From positions 203,306-267,305 of the forward strand of contig NZ_KB905465.1 in the NCBI RefSeq assembly GCF_000379465.1: a stretch of DNA of 64,000 nucleotides, written 5' to 3'. The stretch's first letter is position 1. Each line of letters opens with the position of its first letter. Source of the stretch: Sciscionella marina DSM 45152 (lineage in GTDB: Bacteria; Actinomycetota; Actinomycetes; Mycobacteriales; Pseudonocardiaceae). Under the pieces are notes generated by a model, which saw only the letters and a list, made by a program, of their open reading frames with translations, had not been told where the DNA came from and did no database searches. Positions 8,975 to 16,198 of this stretch are shown here, piece after piece. Both the position numbers and the translations under genes were made by a program.

Positions 8975-10009
8975 TCAGCGCTGCGTCAAGGGCCTCCTGC
9001 GCAGTGCGGCATCCGTGAGATGCGGCGGGGTGTAGTCGGTGTCTCCGGGATTGAGGTCCGTCGCGGGAGCCACGATCGCGTCGATCCGGTCGAGCACGTC
9101 ATCGGCCAGCTGGATCTCCGCCGCGGCGAGCAGATCATCGAGCTGGGCACCGGTGCGCGGCCCGAGGATCACCGAGGACACATCCGCGTGGCTCGCCGCG
9201 AACGCGAGCGCGAGATGGGTCAGCGAGATCCCGGTATCCGTGGCGAGGGCCAGCAGTCGTTCCACCGTCTCGAGTTTGCGCCGGTTCCCGGGAAGCTCCA
9301 GATCGAACTTGTGCGCGATCAGTTCCCGGAATCCGCTGATCTCGATCCGCTCATCACGAATGCGGCCGGTGAGCCATCCGCTGTTGAGCGGGCTCCAGGT
9401 GAGCACCCCGAGGCCGTATTCGCGCGCTGTGGGCAGCACGTCGCGCTCGATCCCGCGCACGAAGATCGAATACGGCGGCTGCTCGCTGCGGAACGAGATG
9501 TGGTTGCGCTCGTGTGCCACCCATTGGGCCCGCACCAGCTGCGCGGCGGAGAAATCCGAGGAACCGATCGCCATGATCTTGCCCGCCCGCACGAGATCGG
9601 AGAGCACCGACAGGGTTTCGTCGATATCGGTGTCCGGGTCCGGGCGGTGGATCTGGTAGAGGTCGATCCGGTCCGTACCGAGCCTGCGCAGGCTGTCTTC
9701 CACCGCCCTGGTGATCCAGCGGCGAGAATTCCCGCTGTAGTTCGGGTCCTCCCCCATCGGAAAATGCCCCTTGGTGGCCAGCACGACGTCATCACGCCTG
9801 TCCCGGATCGCCGCGCCGACGAGCCGTTCCGCCTCCCCACCTGAGTACATGTCCGCGGTGTCCACGAGATTGATACCGGCATCGAGCGCGGTGTTGATCA
9901 GCCTGGCGACCTCCGCGGGCTCATCGTTGCCCCACGGCCCGAGATGCATCGTGCCCAGCGCGTATTTACTCACCGAGATCCCGGTCTTGCCGAGGTTCCT
10001 GCGCAGCAT
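8975..10009 (-). CDS. Aldo/keto reductase
   Basis: A 344-residue NADPH-dependent AKR of the YajO/Tas-like group. The TIM-barrel signatures are present: LVDTADMYSGGEAE with catalytic Asp and Tyr, ATKGHF carrying the catalytic Lys, and DLYQIHRPD carrying the His; the cofactor end shows SVILGPRTGAQL. These enzymes reduce aldehydes and ketones, often during electrophile stress. ATG 10009 is chosen; an in-frame GTG at 10018 would add three residues. The leader holds two perfect 14-bp tandem repeats (10019-10046), and a MerR regulator gene lies 76 bp upstream on the same strand, suggesting stress induction. Confidence 0.85.
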   Translation of the reverse strand: MLRRNLGKTGISVSKYALGTMHLGPWGNDEPAEVARLINTALDAGINLVDTADMYSGGEAERLVGAAIRDRRDDVVLATKGHFPMGEDPNYSGNSRRWITRAVEDSLRRLGTDRIDLYQIHRPDPDTDIDETLSVLSDLVRAGKIMAIGSSDFSAAQLVRAQWVAHERNHISFRSEQPPYSIFVRGIERDVLPTAREYGLGVLTWSPLNSGWLTGRIRDERIEISGFRELIAHKFDLELPGNRRKLETVERLLALATDTGISLTHLALAFAASHADVSSVILGPRTGAQLDDLLAAAEIQLADDVLDRIDAIVAPATDLNPGDTDYTPPHLTDAALRRRPLTQR

Positions 10010-10018
10010 GATCCCCAC

Positions 10019-10046
10019 TTTTCTTTGCAGAATTTTCTTTGCAGAA
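10019..10046. promoter_or_regulatory. Two tandem 14-bp repeats containing palindromes
   Basis: TTTTCTTTGCAGAA is repeated exactly at 10019-10032 and 10033-10046. Each copy holds TTCT-N4-AGAA, an inverted repeat, so the pair looks like a double operator abutting the aldo/keto reductase start. The repeats are much richer in A/T than the surroundings. Confidence 0.5.
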
Positions 10047-10085
10047 CTATTTCTGTAACCAGCCGCCCGCTGTTTCGCCGCCCGG

Positions 10086-10529
10086 TCAGCCGCGGCGCTG
10101 CAGCTCGGCCGTCCGCACCGAGACCGGTGCGCCCTCGCAATCCAGACCAGCCTCGATCAGCTCGCCGTAGTGCCCGATCTTGTGCTCCACCGTCGCGAGA
10201 TCCGCGCGCAATTGCGCCATCTGGTCCAGGATCCGGTCCCGCTGCTCGGTCAGCAGTGTCATCCGCTTCCCATGCGTGGAGGCGCCCCGGCGCACCAGAG
10301 TCACGAATTCCCGCACCCGGGCCACCGGCATCCCGGTGCGCCGGAGACAGACGATCAGCCGGACGAAGCCCACCTCCGCCGCCGAATACCGGCGCCTGCC
10401 ATCGCTGCCCCGGTGCACCGGCGGCACCAGACCCTCGCGCTCATACCAGCGCAGGGTCTCCATGCTCAGCCCCGTCTGCTCCGCGACATCCCGGATACCG
10501 AACATCGCCGCCTGTGCGCTCCCAGCCAT
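10086..10529 (-). CDS. MerR-family transcriptional regulator
   Basis: A 147-residue MerR protein: N-terminal helix-turn-helix (FGIRDVAEQTGLSMETLRWY, EREGLVPPVHR), wing GRRRYSAAEVGFVRLI, then a long dimerisation coiled coil (~residues 75-120, RDRILDQMAQLRADLATVE). Only one Cys lies in the C-terminal tail (GLDCEG), so a metal-binding site is not evident; it resembles the aldehyde/nitrosative-stress subgroup. Start ATG 10529 is preferred over 10505 because of length. It is divergent from the SnoaL-like gene, whose promoter has the stretched 19-bp spacer that MerR activators need, and it precedes the aldo/keto reductase on its own strand. Both are likely targets. Confidence 0.85.
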   Translation of the reverse strand: MAGSAQAAMFGIRDVAEQTGLSMETLRWYEREGLVPPVHRGSDGRRRYSAAEVGFVRLIVCLRRTGMPVARVREFVTLVRRGASTHGKRMTLLTEQRDRILDQMAQLRADLATVEHKIGHYGELIEAGLDCEGAPVSVRTAELQRRG

Positions 10530-10601
10530 GCGGCAACCGTAGGCGCTGGAGCCCACTCCAACACAACATCGCAGGTCATGACTGCCTGATTGGTGCACCT
10601 C

Positions 10602-10632
10602 TTGATATCGGGCCAAGTGGAGATCCGATACT
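10602..10632 (+). promoter_or_regulatory. MerR-type promoter with 19-bp spacer
   Basis: -35 TTGATA (10602-10607) and -10 GATACT (10627-10632) are separated by 19 bp, the overlong spacing that MerR proteins untwist. Inside it TATCGG (10606-10611) and CCGATA (10625-10630) form an inverted repeat with 13 bp between arms. The -10 ends 6 nt before ATG 10639, so the transcript would be leaderless. Confidence 0.6.
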
Positions 10633-10638
10633 GCCCGC

Positions 10639-11073
10639 ATGACTCCCCCGCTTCCGAACCCGCCGGAGACCGCCGCCGCACAGCAGGCCGACCTCACCTC
10701 GATCCGCGCCATCGTCACGGATCTGGAAACGGCACTGAACACCGCCGACACCGAATTGATGAGCACCCATTTCGCCGCGAATGCGATCGTGATCGAGGCA
10801 ACCGGGACCGTGCTCAGCGGACGGGCCGCACTGCGCGAGCGATATCAGCGCGGATTCGCGGCCGAGCTACGCGGGATGCACGCCCGCTATACGCTCACCG
10901 AGCCGATCTTCGTCCGCCCCGATGTCGCACTCGTGTACCAGCGCGCGCATGCGGTCGACGCCGCCGGCGAACCACTCGAACTCGACCACACCATGATCAC
11001 GTCATACGTCCTGGTCAATGAGGAGGGCCGATGGTGGATTCGCGCGCGCCAGGACACTCTCGCGTCGACCTGA
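10639..11073 (+). CDS. SnoaL-like / DUF4440 domain protein
   Basis: A 144-residue alpha+beta barrel protein of the SgcJ/EcaC/DUF4440 group (NTF2-like fold): helix TSIRAIVTDLETALNTADTE, then strands with FAANAIVIEATG, RYTLTEPIFVRPDVALVYQR and the closing pair TSYVLVNEEGRWWIRARQDT. Members include polyketide cyclases, isomerases and many proteins of unknown role. No ribosome binding site precedes the ATG, which lies 6 nt after a -10 box, so it is probably translated from a leaderless mRNA. It is divergent from the MerR gene and sits in that regulator's canonical target position, so a stress-detoxification role is inferred. Confidence 0.75.
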   Translation: MTPPLPNPPETAAAQQADLTSIRAIVTDLETALNTADTELMSTHFAANAIVIEATGTVLSGRAALRERYQRGFAAELRGMHARYTLTEPIFVRPDVALVYQRAHAVDAAGEPLELDHTMITSYVLVNEEGRWWIRARQDTLAST

Positions 11074-11114
11074 ACGATCCGCTCATCACCCACTGCTCTA
11101 CGCCCACACCGCGG

Positions 11115-11131
11115 TAGGGTTCGCGAACATG
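11115..11131 (+). promoter_or_regulatory. TAGGGT -10 box of a leaderless gene
   Basis: TAGGGT (11115-11120) lies 8 nt before ATG 11129 and no Shine-Dalgarno sequence intervenes. The same motif precedes the genes at 12217 and 21444. Confidence 0.45.
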
Positions 11132-11563
11132 ACGAGGAGCGCACTGCCGGACCTCGGGACGCCGTTCGGCGAGCGGGTACGGCGCCGGTTACACGAGGAA
11201 CAGCTCATCTGGATCACAACAGTCGGAAAGGACGGCACCCCGCAGTCGAACCCGGTCGGCTTCCTGCTCCAGGACAACGACTCGATCCTGATCTACAACG
11301 ACGCTCGAGCGAACCGGCTCGACCATGTCATCGACCGGCCCCGGGTCTGTCTGCACTTCGAGACCGACGGCGACCCCGGCAACGTCGTCGTCTTCACCGG
11401 AACCGCACACCGCGCCCAGGACATTCCCCTGCCGCACGAGAATCCGGCATGGCTTGCCAAACACGGCGACAACGCAGCGAGGGCGTTCGGCAGCGTAGAG
11501 AAATTCAGCGAACGATTCCCAGTACCGTTGCGAGTCGAGATCACCCGCACACGTGGAGTGTGA
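11129..11563 (+). CDS. PPOX-class F420/flavin-dependent protein
   Basis: A 144-residue split-barrel protein of the pyridoxamine-5'-phosphate oxidase-like family (TIGR03667-like, Rv3369 relatives). It shows the strand pair LIWITTVGKDGTPQSNPVGF, SILIYNDARANRLDHVIDRP and VCLHFETDGDPGNVVVFTGT typical of F420-binding members. Such proteins reduce biliverdin, quinones or other conjugated compounds with F420H2, though most are uncharacterised. The frame is open back to 11018, but ATG 11129 gives the family length and follows a TAGGGT box directly. It may be independent of the SnoaL-like gene ending 55 bp upstream. Confidence 0.8.
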   Translation: MTRSALPDLGTPFGERVRRRLHEEQLIWITTVGKDGTPQSNPVGFLLQDNDSILIYNDARANRLDHVIDRPRVCLHFETDGDPGNVVVFTGTAHRAQDIPLPHENPAWLAKHGDNAARAFGSVEKFSERFPVPLRVEITRTRGV

Positions 11564-11580
11564 CAGCGGAGCGAGCTCGG

Positions 11581-11769
11581 CTACTTCCCGCCCCGAACCC
11601 GCCGGAACAGCGAGCGGACCCAGCCCCAGAATCGGCGGCGAATCTCGTCCGAACGCTGGAGCCGATCCCGGTCGAGTCCGGACTCCATTTGCTGTTGCTG
11701 AACGAACCGCTTCGCGCTCTCCTCATTCCGGGTATTCACCCACGAACTTCCACCTCCACCGAGGTACAC
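11581..11769 (-). CDS. Small basic protein, unknown
   Basis: A 62-residue frame with GTG start at 11769 (AGGTGG upstream); other GTGs at 11778 and 11739 are possible. The product starts with a glycine patch (YLGGGG), has a Gln run (FVQQQQM) and ends in an amphipathic Arg/Trp-rich helix (RRFWGWVRSLFRRVR). No family is recognised. The neighbouring small gene at 11838-12041 on the same strand also opens with aromatic-Gly residues and ends with an Arg/Trp-rich segment, so the two may be distant duplicates. Base composition is less GC-biased at third positions than in flanking genes, so coding is plausible but not sure. Confidence 0.4.
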   Translation of the reverse strand: MYLGGGGSSWVNTRNEESAKRFVQQQQMESGLDRDRLQRSDEIRRRFWGWVRSLFRRVRGGK

Positions 11770-11837
11770 CGATACCACCTATTCCCAGATTTCCGGGTCA
11801 ATGGTCCATCAAAAACAGAATCGACAATGATGCGCAC

Positions 11838-12041
11838 TCAGCGTGGCGAGTCGTAGGGATCCGAACCACGCGCATGGAAACGGGCGACCATGCGACTCCA
11901 CCACGACCCGCGCGCCTGCCGGACACGCTGCACCTCCGCCTTCCGCGAAGCCTGCTCAGACGTGACCCGCTCGTTCGGCCGTACATGCCGCTCACCGCGG
12001 CGACCCGACACCTGATGAAACTGTCCTGATCCGTAGAACAT
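11838..12041 (-). CDS. Small basic protein, unknown
   Basis: A 67-residue frame preceded by a strong GGGAGG at 12047-12052, 5 nt before ATG 12041 (a second ATG at 12044 is adjacent). The product starts MFYGSGQFHQVSGRR, is rich in Arg and Gln, has a central helix (SEQASRKAEVQRVRQ) and the segment GSWWSRMVARFHARG, and ends DPYDSPR. I recognise no domain. The upstream region (12045-12090) is AT-rich for this genome and could hold a promoter. Together with 11581-11769 it fills the only extended region of this part that lacks recognisable genes. Confidence 0.5.
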   Translation of the reverse strand: MFYGSGQFHQVSGRRGERHVRPNERVTSEQASRKAEVQRVRQARGSWWSRMVARFHARGSDPYDSPR

Positions 12042-12204
12042 CATCGCCTCCCAGGTTGAGCCTGTCATTTTACTATGGACAGCAAAGCGAATCGAACTTC
12101 GCAATCCACCCGAACCGTGTTCCGAGAGCCAACGCATGACCAGCACAGACGCGGGCACTACCGCGACTACGCGATCCCGGTCTCCGCAGGTCGCCCGCTC
12201 GCAT

Positions 12205-12219
12205 TAGGGTGCCGCTATG
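12205..12219 (+). promoter_or_regulatory. TAGGGT -10 box of a leaderless gene
   Basis: TAGGGT (12205-12210) is 6 nt from ATG 12217, with no ribosome binding site between them. Confidence 0.45.
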
Positions 12220-12564
12220 AGTGAAGACTGCCTGTTCTGCTCGATCGTCTCCGGGGACATCCCGGCGACGATCGTGCACGAGACCGACGAGGTGCTGGCG
12301 TTCCGGGATCTGAATCCGCAGGCGCCGACGCATGTGCTGGTCATCCCGAAGGCGCACTACGCCAATGCCGCGGAGCTGGCAGAGGCGGAGCCGTCCTCGG
12401 CCGCTTCGCTGCTGACGGCGGCCAAGGAGGTGGCGGTGCTCGAGGGGATCGCGAAGAGCGGTTATCGGCTGGTGTTCAACACGGGCAAGGATGGGCAGCA
12501 GACGGTGTTCCATGTGCACTGCCATGTGCTCGGCGGGCGCGCGATGGTGTGGCCTCCCGGCTGA
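12217..12564 (+). CDS. HIT-domain nucleotide hydrolase
   Basis: A 115-residue histidine-triad protein close to the HinT branch. CLFCSIVSGDIPATIVHE carries the N-terminal CxxC, HVLVIPKAHYAN the central strand, and the catalytic triad is HVHCHVLGG near the C-terminus. HinT-type enzymes hydrolyse AMP-lysine and other phosphoramidates. Length is normal for the family. The gene is probably leaderless, with a TAGGGT box 6 nt before the start. It is followed by a short gap with a two-copy 20-bp repeat and then the DUF1542-like membrane protein; no functional link is evident. Confidence 0.9.
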   Translation: MSEDCLFCSIVSGDIPATIVHETDEVLAFRDLNPQAPTHVLVIPKAHYANAAELAEAEPSSAASLLTAAKEVAVLEGIAKSGYRLVFNTGKDGQQTVFHVHCHVLGGRAMVWPPG

Positions 12565-12579
12565 GCCTGCCCGGTCCAC

Positions 12580-12619
12580 CAGGCCTGCCCCCATGAGACC
12601 AGGCCTGCCCTCATCAGAC
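12580..12619. repeat. Two-copy 20-bp tandem repeat
   Basis: CAGGCCTGCC starts at 12580 and again at 12600; the two 20-bp units differ at two positions (CCCATGAGAC versus CTCATCAGAC). It lies just after the HIT gene; a weaker half copy precedes it. Function unknown. Confidence 0.6.
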
Positions 12620-12688
12620 ACGGGGAACTCTCCGGCCCGTTCCCTCGTTGCACTCGGTGACTGCCGTTGATGTGCGCTGGAGGCCGCC

Positions 12689-13432
12689 GTGGGCACCGCG
12701 ATCGTGATTGTCGTGTTACTCGTCGTGGTGATCGCCGCTATCGTGCTGTTCACCAAGCGGGGCAATGACCGCAAGGCCGATGAGCTCGGCGATGCGAAGG
12801 CGGAGGCGCGGCGCTGGATCGAGCGTCTGGGCGGGCAGGTCTTCCAGCTGGAGGGCACGACGGAACCGGCGGCGAAGCAGGCGATCGCGGACGCCTCGGA
12901 GCGGTACACGGCGGCGGGTTCGCAGATCGAGCAGGCGAGCACGGCGCGGCAGTGCCAACTGGCCACGCACACCGCGATGGAGGGCCTCTACTACGTGCGC
13001 GCGGCGCGTGAGGCGCTCGGCCTGGACCCGGGTCCGGAGCTGCCGGAGATCGACGGGCAGCGCGCGGCGGGCTCGGTGACCGAGAACCGCAAGGTTCAGG
13101 TGGAGGGCCATGATTACGCGGCCTCACCGAACCCTGGCGAGCAGACCCCGCACTACTACCCCGGTGGCACGGTGGCCGGCCGCCCGGTGCCGCGCGGCTG
13201 GTACTCGGAACCGTGGTGGAAGCCTGCGCTGATCGGCGGCGCGTGGGGCGTCGGCTCGATGCTGTTGTTCGACTCGCTGTTCTCCGGCATGCACGGCTTC
13301 GGCGGCGGCTGGGACGTCGGTGGCTTCGACCCGGGGATGGGCGATATGGGCGGCGATTTCGGCGGTATGGACATGGGAATGGACGGCGGGGACTTCGGCG
13401 ATTTCGGCGGCTTCGATCTCGGCGACTGGTGA
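12689..13432 (+). CDS. DUF1542-like membrane-anchored protein with Gly/Asp/Met tail
   Basis: A 247-residue protein: N-terminal transmembrane helix (VIVVLLVVVIAAIVLF, ~residues 5-20), a helical region with ERLGGQVFQLEG and ASERYTAAGSQIEQASTARQ (DUF1542-like, residues 30-120), a YYPGG-containing linker, a second hydrophobic stretch (PALIGGAWGVGSMLLFDSLF) and a low-complexity tail of Gly, Asp, Met and Phe (residues ~195-247). Start GTG 12689 follows GGAGG at 12679-12683. Homologues with this layout occur widely in actinobacteria and have no assigned function. The gene is convergent with the MhqD-like esterase, only 12 bp away. Confidence 0.75.
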   Translation: MGTAIVIVVLLVVVIAAIVLFTKRGNDRKADELGDAKAEARRWIERLGGQVFQLEGTTEPAAKQAIADASERYTAAGSQIEQASTARQCQLATHTAMEGLYYVRAAREALGLDPGPELPEIDGQRAAGSVTENRKVQVEGHDYAASPNPGEQTPHYYPGGTVAGRPVPRGWYSEPWWKPALIGGAWGVGSMLLFDSLFSGMHGFGGGWDVGGFDPGMGDMGGDFGGMDMGMDGGDFGDFGGFDLGDW

Positions 13433-13444
13433 ACCACCCGCCGT

Positions 13445-14062
13445 TCAGGATTGCTGCAGGAATTCCGCGATCCGCGGCAGCATCCGCGCGTCGATAGTGT
13501 GCCCGCCGGGATGATCGATCCGGGTGACCTCGGCCCCCGCGGCCCGCAGGTGCGTGATGAGCCGCGCGGTCTGGTCCGGAGCGGCCATGGGATCGGCGTG
13601 GCCGTTGACCACCGCCACACGCTTACCGCTCGCGTCCGCCTCGGGCGGTTGCCGGAAGGGCACCATCGCGGCCAGTAGTACGGCACCGGCCAGCCGTTCC
13701 GGCCTGCGCAGCAGCGTGGCCGAGGCGATGTTCGCGCCGTTGGAGAATCCGAGGGCATACCAGGAACCGGGCGCGACGCCGTAGTGCCGTTCCGCGGCCG
13801 CCAGGAACTCGGCGAGCTCATCGACGCGAGCGCGCAGATCCTCCTCGTCGAACACACCTTCGCGCAGCCGCCGGAAGAACCGCGGCATGCCGTTCTCCAG
13901 CACGGTGCCCCGGACCGACAGCACCGGGGCCTCCGGAGCCAGCTGCTCGCGCAGCGCCAGCAGATCGTGCTCGTTCCCGCCGGTGCCGTGCAGGAGCAGC
14001 AGCGGTGGTTGCCCGGTGTCCCCGGGCAACCACACGTGCGGACGGTCCAGTACCGCGGTCAT
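13445..14062 (-). CDS. Phospholipase/carboxylesterase, MhqD-like
   Basis: A 205-residue alpha/beta hydrolase of the carboxylesterase type: oxyanion strand LLLLHGTGGNEHDLL, nucleophile elbow LGFSNGANIAS (Ser107), Asp in VVNGHADPM and His in HPGGHTI. Length matches MhqD/YodD-type enzymes. It overlaps the upstream dioxygenase by ATGA, so the two are translationally coupled. In Bacillus subtilis the mhqNOD operon pairs the same two families and is induced by quinones through the MarR protein MhqR; here YceI and a MarR gene complete the set. The precise substrate is unknown; hydrolysis of quinone-derived adducts is an inference from that operon. Confidence 0.85.
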   Translation of the reverse strand: MTAVLDRPHVWLPGDTGQPPLLLLHGTGGNEHDLLALREQLAPEAPVLSVRGTVLENGMPRFFRRLREGVFDEEDLRARVDELAEFLAAAERHYGVAPGSWYALGFSNGANIASATLLRRPERLAGAVLLAAMVPFRQPPEADASGKRVAVVNGHADPMAAPDQTARLITHLRAAGAEVTRIDHPGGHTIDARMLPRIAEFLQQS

Positions 14063-15036
14063 GCCGTCTCCCGTTCCGCGAACCCGGGATTGTTCTCGTC
14101 CGGCAGGGACAGGCTCGCCAGCTTGGCCTGGATCTGCTCGCGGGTCGGCTCCAGCCACGGCGGCAGCTTCAGCGCGCGGCCCAGCTCCAGCAGCGGCTCG
14201 TCGATCGCGAAACCCGGTTCGTCGGTGGCGATCTCCAGCAGTGTGCCACCGGGTTCGCGGAAGTAGATCGACCGGAAGTACTGCCGGTCCCGCACCTCGG
14301 TGACCTGCGCGCCCCGCTCGACGAGCTCCTGGCGCCAGCGCAGCTGGGTCTGCTCGTCCGGGGCCCGCCAGGCGACGTGGTGCACGGTGCCGCCGGCGAC
14401 CAGCCCCTGTGGAGCACGGGGATCCACCAGGACATCCACGAGCGCGCCCGGTCCGCCCTCGCCCGCGGCGAACCGCAGCCGGTTGCCGTCCTGGCTCTCG
14501 GCGCGCAGGCCGAGCTCGGCCAGCATCGCGATGGTGCCGCCCTCGTCGCCGGTGGACAGGGTCACCGAGTGCAGTCCGCGGACTCCGTGCCCGGCCGGGA
14601 TGATCCCGTTGTCCCACGGTGCACGCGGATCGCCCTGGGGGTGCGCGACCAGGGCGAGTTCGAGCCCGTCCGGATCGTGGAAGGTCAGTGCCGCCTCCCC
14701 GTCGCGTTCGGCGATCTCGCTGACCTCGGTGCCGAGTGCACGCAGATGATCCCGCCACCAGCCGATCGAGGCGGCCGGTACCGAGAACGCCGTGCGGGTG
14801 GCCTGGCCGTTGCCGTGAATGCCGGGCGCCACCTTCCCGAACGGGAAGAAGGTCAACAGCGTGCCCGGCTGCCCCTGCTCATCGCCGTAGTAGAGGTGGT
14901 AGACATCCGGCGCGTCGAAGTTCACCGTGGTCTTGACCAGCCGGAGCCCGAGGCTGCGCAGGTAGAAGTCGGCATTGGCCTGCGGGTTGCCCGCGATCGC
15001 CGTGACGTGGTGCAGGCCGCTGGTCGCGAGTGTCAT
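14059..15036 (-). CDS. Ring-cleaving VOC dioxygenase, MhqO-like
   Basis: A 325-residue protein with two glyoxalase/VOC modules. The N-terminal module opens with LHHVTAIAGNPQANADFYLR, carrying the metal-binding His; the second opens with LHSVTLSTGDEGG and contains the His of TVHHVAWRAPDE and the Glu of GGTLLEIATDEPGF. These are the features of the MhqO/LinE-like extradiol enzymes, which open hydroquinone or catechol rings using Fe(II). ATG 15036 follows GAGGAGGACC. It lies between yceI (28 bp upstream) and the MhqD-like esterase (overlapping), so ring opening followed by hydrolysis is the likely sequence of steps. Confidence 0.88.
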   Translation of the reverse strand: MTLATSGLHHVTAIAGNPQANADFYLRSLGLRLVKTTVNFDAPDVYHLYYGDEQGQPGTLLTFFPFGKVAPGIHGNGQATRTAFSVPAASIGWWRDHLRALGTEVSEIAERDGEAALTFHDPDGLELALVAHPQGDPRAPWDNGIIPAGHGVRGLHSVTLSTGDEGGTIAMLAELGLRAESQDGNRLRFAAGEGGPGALVDVLVDPRAPQGLVAGGTVHHVAWRAPDEQTQLRWRQELVERGAQVTEVRDRQYFRSIYFREPGGTLLEIATDEPGFAIDEPLLELGRALKLPPWLEPTREQIQAKLASLSLPDENNPGFAERETA

Positions 15037-15064
15037 GTGGTCCTCCTCGAATCGGGCAGGCCGG

Positions 15065-15622
15065 TCAGTTCTGCTTGATCGCGGAGAGTTCGAACTCGAG
15101 GACGATCTTGTCGCTGACGAGCACTCCACCGGTCTCCAATGCGGCGTTCCAGGTGATGCCGAAGTCTTGGCGGTTGATGGTGGTGGAGCCCTCGAAACCG
15201 ATCCGGCTGTTCCCGAACGGGTCGGTGGCCTGGCCCTCGTAGGACAGCGGGATGGTCACCGAGCGGGTCACGCCCTTGATGGTGAGATCACCGGTCACCT
15301 CGAAGGTGTCCTGCTCGGTCCAGGTGATCTCGGTGGACCGGAAGGTGATCTCCGGGTGTTCGTCCATGGCCAGGAAGTCGTTGCTGCGCAGGTGCGCGTC
15401 CCGGTCCGGGTTGCGGGTGTCGATGCTGTTCGCGGCGATCGCGAGCGCCGCCGAGGAGTTCGCCGGGTTCTGGCCGTCCACGTGTGCGCTGCCTTCGAAC
15501 TCGTTGAACGCGCCGCGCACCTTGGTCACCATCGCGTGCCGTGCCACGAACCCGAGGCGGCTGTGCGCGGGGTCGATGGTGTAGTCGCCGGTCAGCTGCG
15601 TGTAGTTGCTCGCCGTGGTCAT
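15065..15622 (-). CDS. YceI-family lipid/isoprenoid-binding protein
   Basis: A 185-residue lipocalin-like protein: opening motif GDYTIDPAHSRLGFVARHAMVTKVRG, conserved FEGSAHV, HPEITFRSTEI, VTGDLTIKGVTRSVTIP and GFEGSTTINRQDFGITWN. YceI proteins bind polyisoprenoids or quinone-like lipids in an elongated pocket. No signal peptide is visible, so this copy is cytoplasmic, as is usual for actinobacterial paralogues. ATG 15622 follows GGAGGTACCGAG. It heads the yceI - dioxygenase - esterase operon and is divergent from a MarR gene. Inference: it may hold a lipoquinone or other hydrophobic quinone for the dioxygenase. Confidence 0.9.
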   Translation of the reverse strand: MTTASNYTQLTGDYTIDPAHSRLGFVARHAMVTKVRGAFNEFEGSAHVDGQNPANSSAALAIAANSIDTRNPDRDAHLRSNDFLAMDEHPEITFRSTEITWTEQDTFEVTGDLTIKGVTRSVTIPLSYEGQATDPFGNSRIGFEGSTTINRQDFGITWNAALETGGVLVSDKIVLEFELSAIKQN

Positions 15623-15640
15623 CTCGGTACCTCCAATTAG

Positions 15641-15685
15641 TTGACGTATCATATTGATACTGGCTCCAAGGTAGGTGACATGTCA
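15641..15685. promoter_or_regulatory. Two palindromes in the yceI/marR divergent region
   Basis: GTATCA-TAT-TGATAC (15646-15660) is a perfect 15-bp dyad and TGACATGTCA (15676-15685) a perfect 10-bp dyad. The second overlaps TTGACA (minus strand, 15686-15681), a good -35 for yceI. Both are probable binding sites of the adjacent MarR protein. Confidence 0.55.
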
Positions 15686-15708
15686 ACCATTCCGGTAGAG
15701 TGGAGGAC

Positions 15709-16179
15709 GTGACGCGATGGCTCAGCGATGACGAACGACGTGCCTGGCGGGGGTACCTGGACATGAACACGCAGCTCAGCGCCCAGCTGCACCGCCAGCT
15801 ACAGGCGGACTCCGGACTGTCCCTTGCCGATTTCGACGTGCTCGTCCAGCTCACCGACCGCGCGGAACCGCGGATGCGCGTCGGGGAGCTGGCCGATGCG
15901 CTGCAGTGGGAGAAAAGCCGCCTCTCCCACCACCTGGCCCGGATGAACAAGCGCGGGCTCATCGCGCGCGAGGACTGCCCGGACGACGCCCGAAGCGTAT
16001 TCATCGTGCTCACGGCCAAGGGCAAGCAGGCGATCGAACAGGCGGCACCGGCCCACGTGGACACCGTGCGGGACCTGGTCTTCGATCACCTGAGCGCCGA
16101 GGAGGTGGCGGCACTGGCCGCGATCAGCGCGCGGGTGCTCGGCCGGCTGGGGCGGGCCGGACCGGAAGTGGCCCAATGA
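15709..16179 (+). CDS. MarR-family transcriptional regulator (MhqR-like context)
   Basis: A 156-residue MarR protein: WLSDDERRAWRGYLDMN leads into the dimer helices, RVGELADALQWEKSRLSHHLARM is the DNA-reading helix-turn-helix and CPDDARSVFIVLTAKGKQ is the wing. No cysteine sits in the N-terminal sensor position used by OhrR, but one (DCPDD) is in the wing. Start GTG 15709 matches the usual family opening (M/V-TRWLS); a GTG at 15700 is the alternative. It is divergent from yceI, with palindromes between, so it most likely represses the yceI-dioxygenase-esterase operon and itself, being released by phenolic or quinone ligands. Confidence 0.87.
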   Translation: MTRWLSDDERRAWRGYLDMNTQLSAQLHRQLQADSGLSLADFDVLVQLTDRAEPRMRVGELADALQWEKSRLSHHLARMNKRGLIAREDCPDDARSVFIVLTAKGKQAIEQAAPAHVDTVRDLVFDHLSAEEVAALAAISARVLGRLGRAGPEVAQ

Positions 16180-16198
16180 GCGGGAGAGGACACATGCC

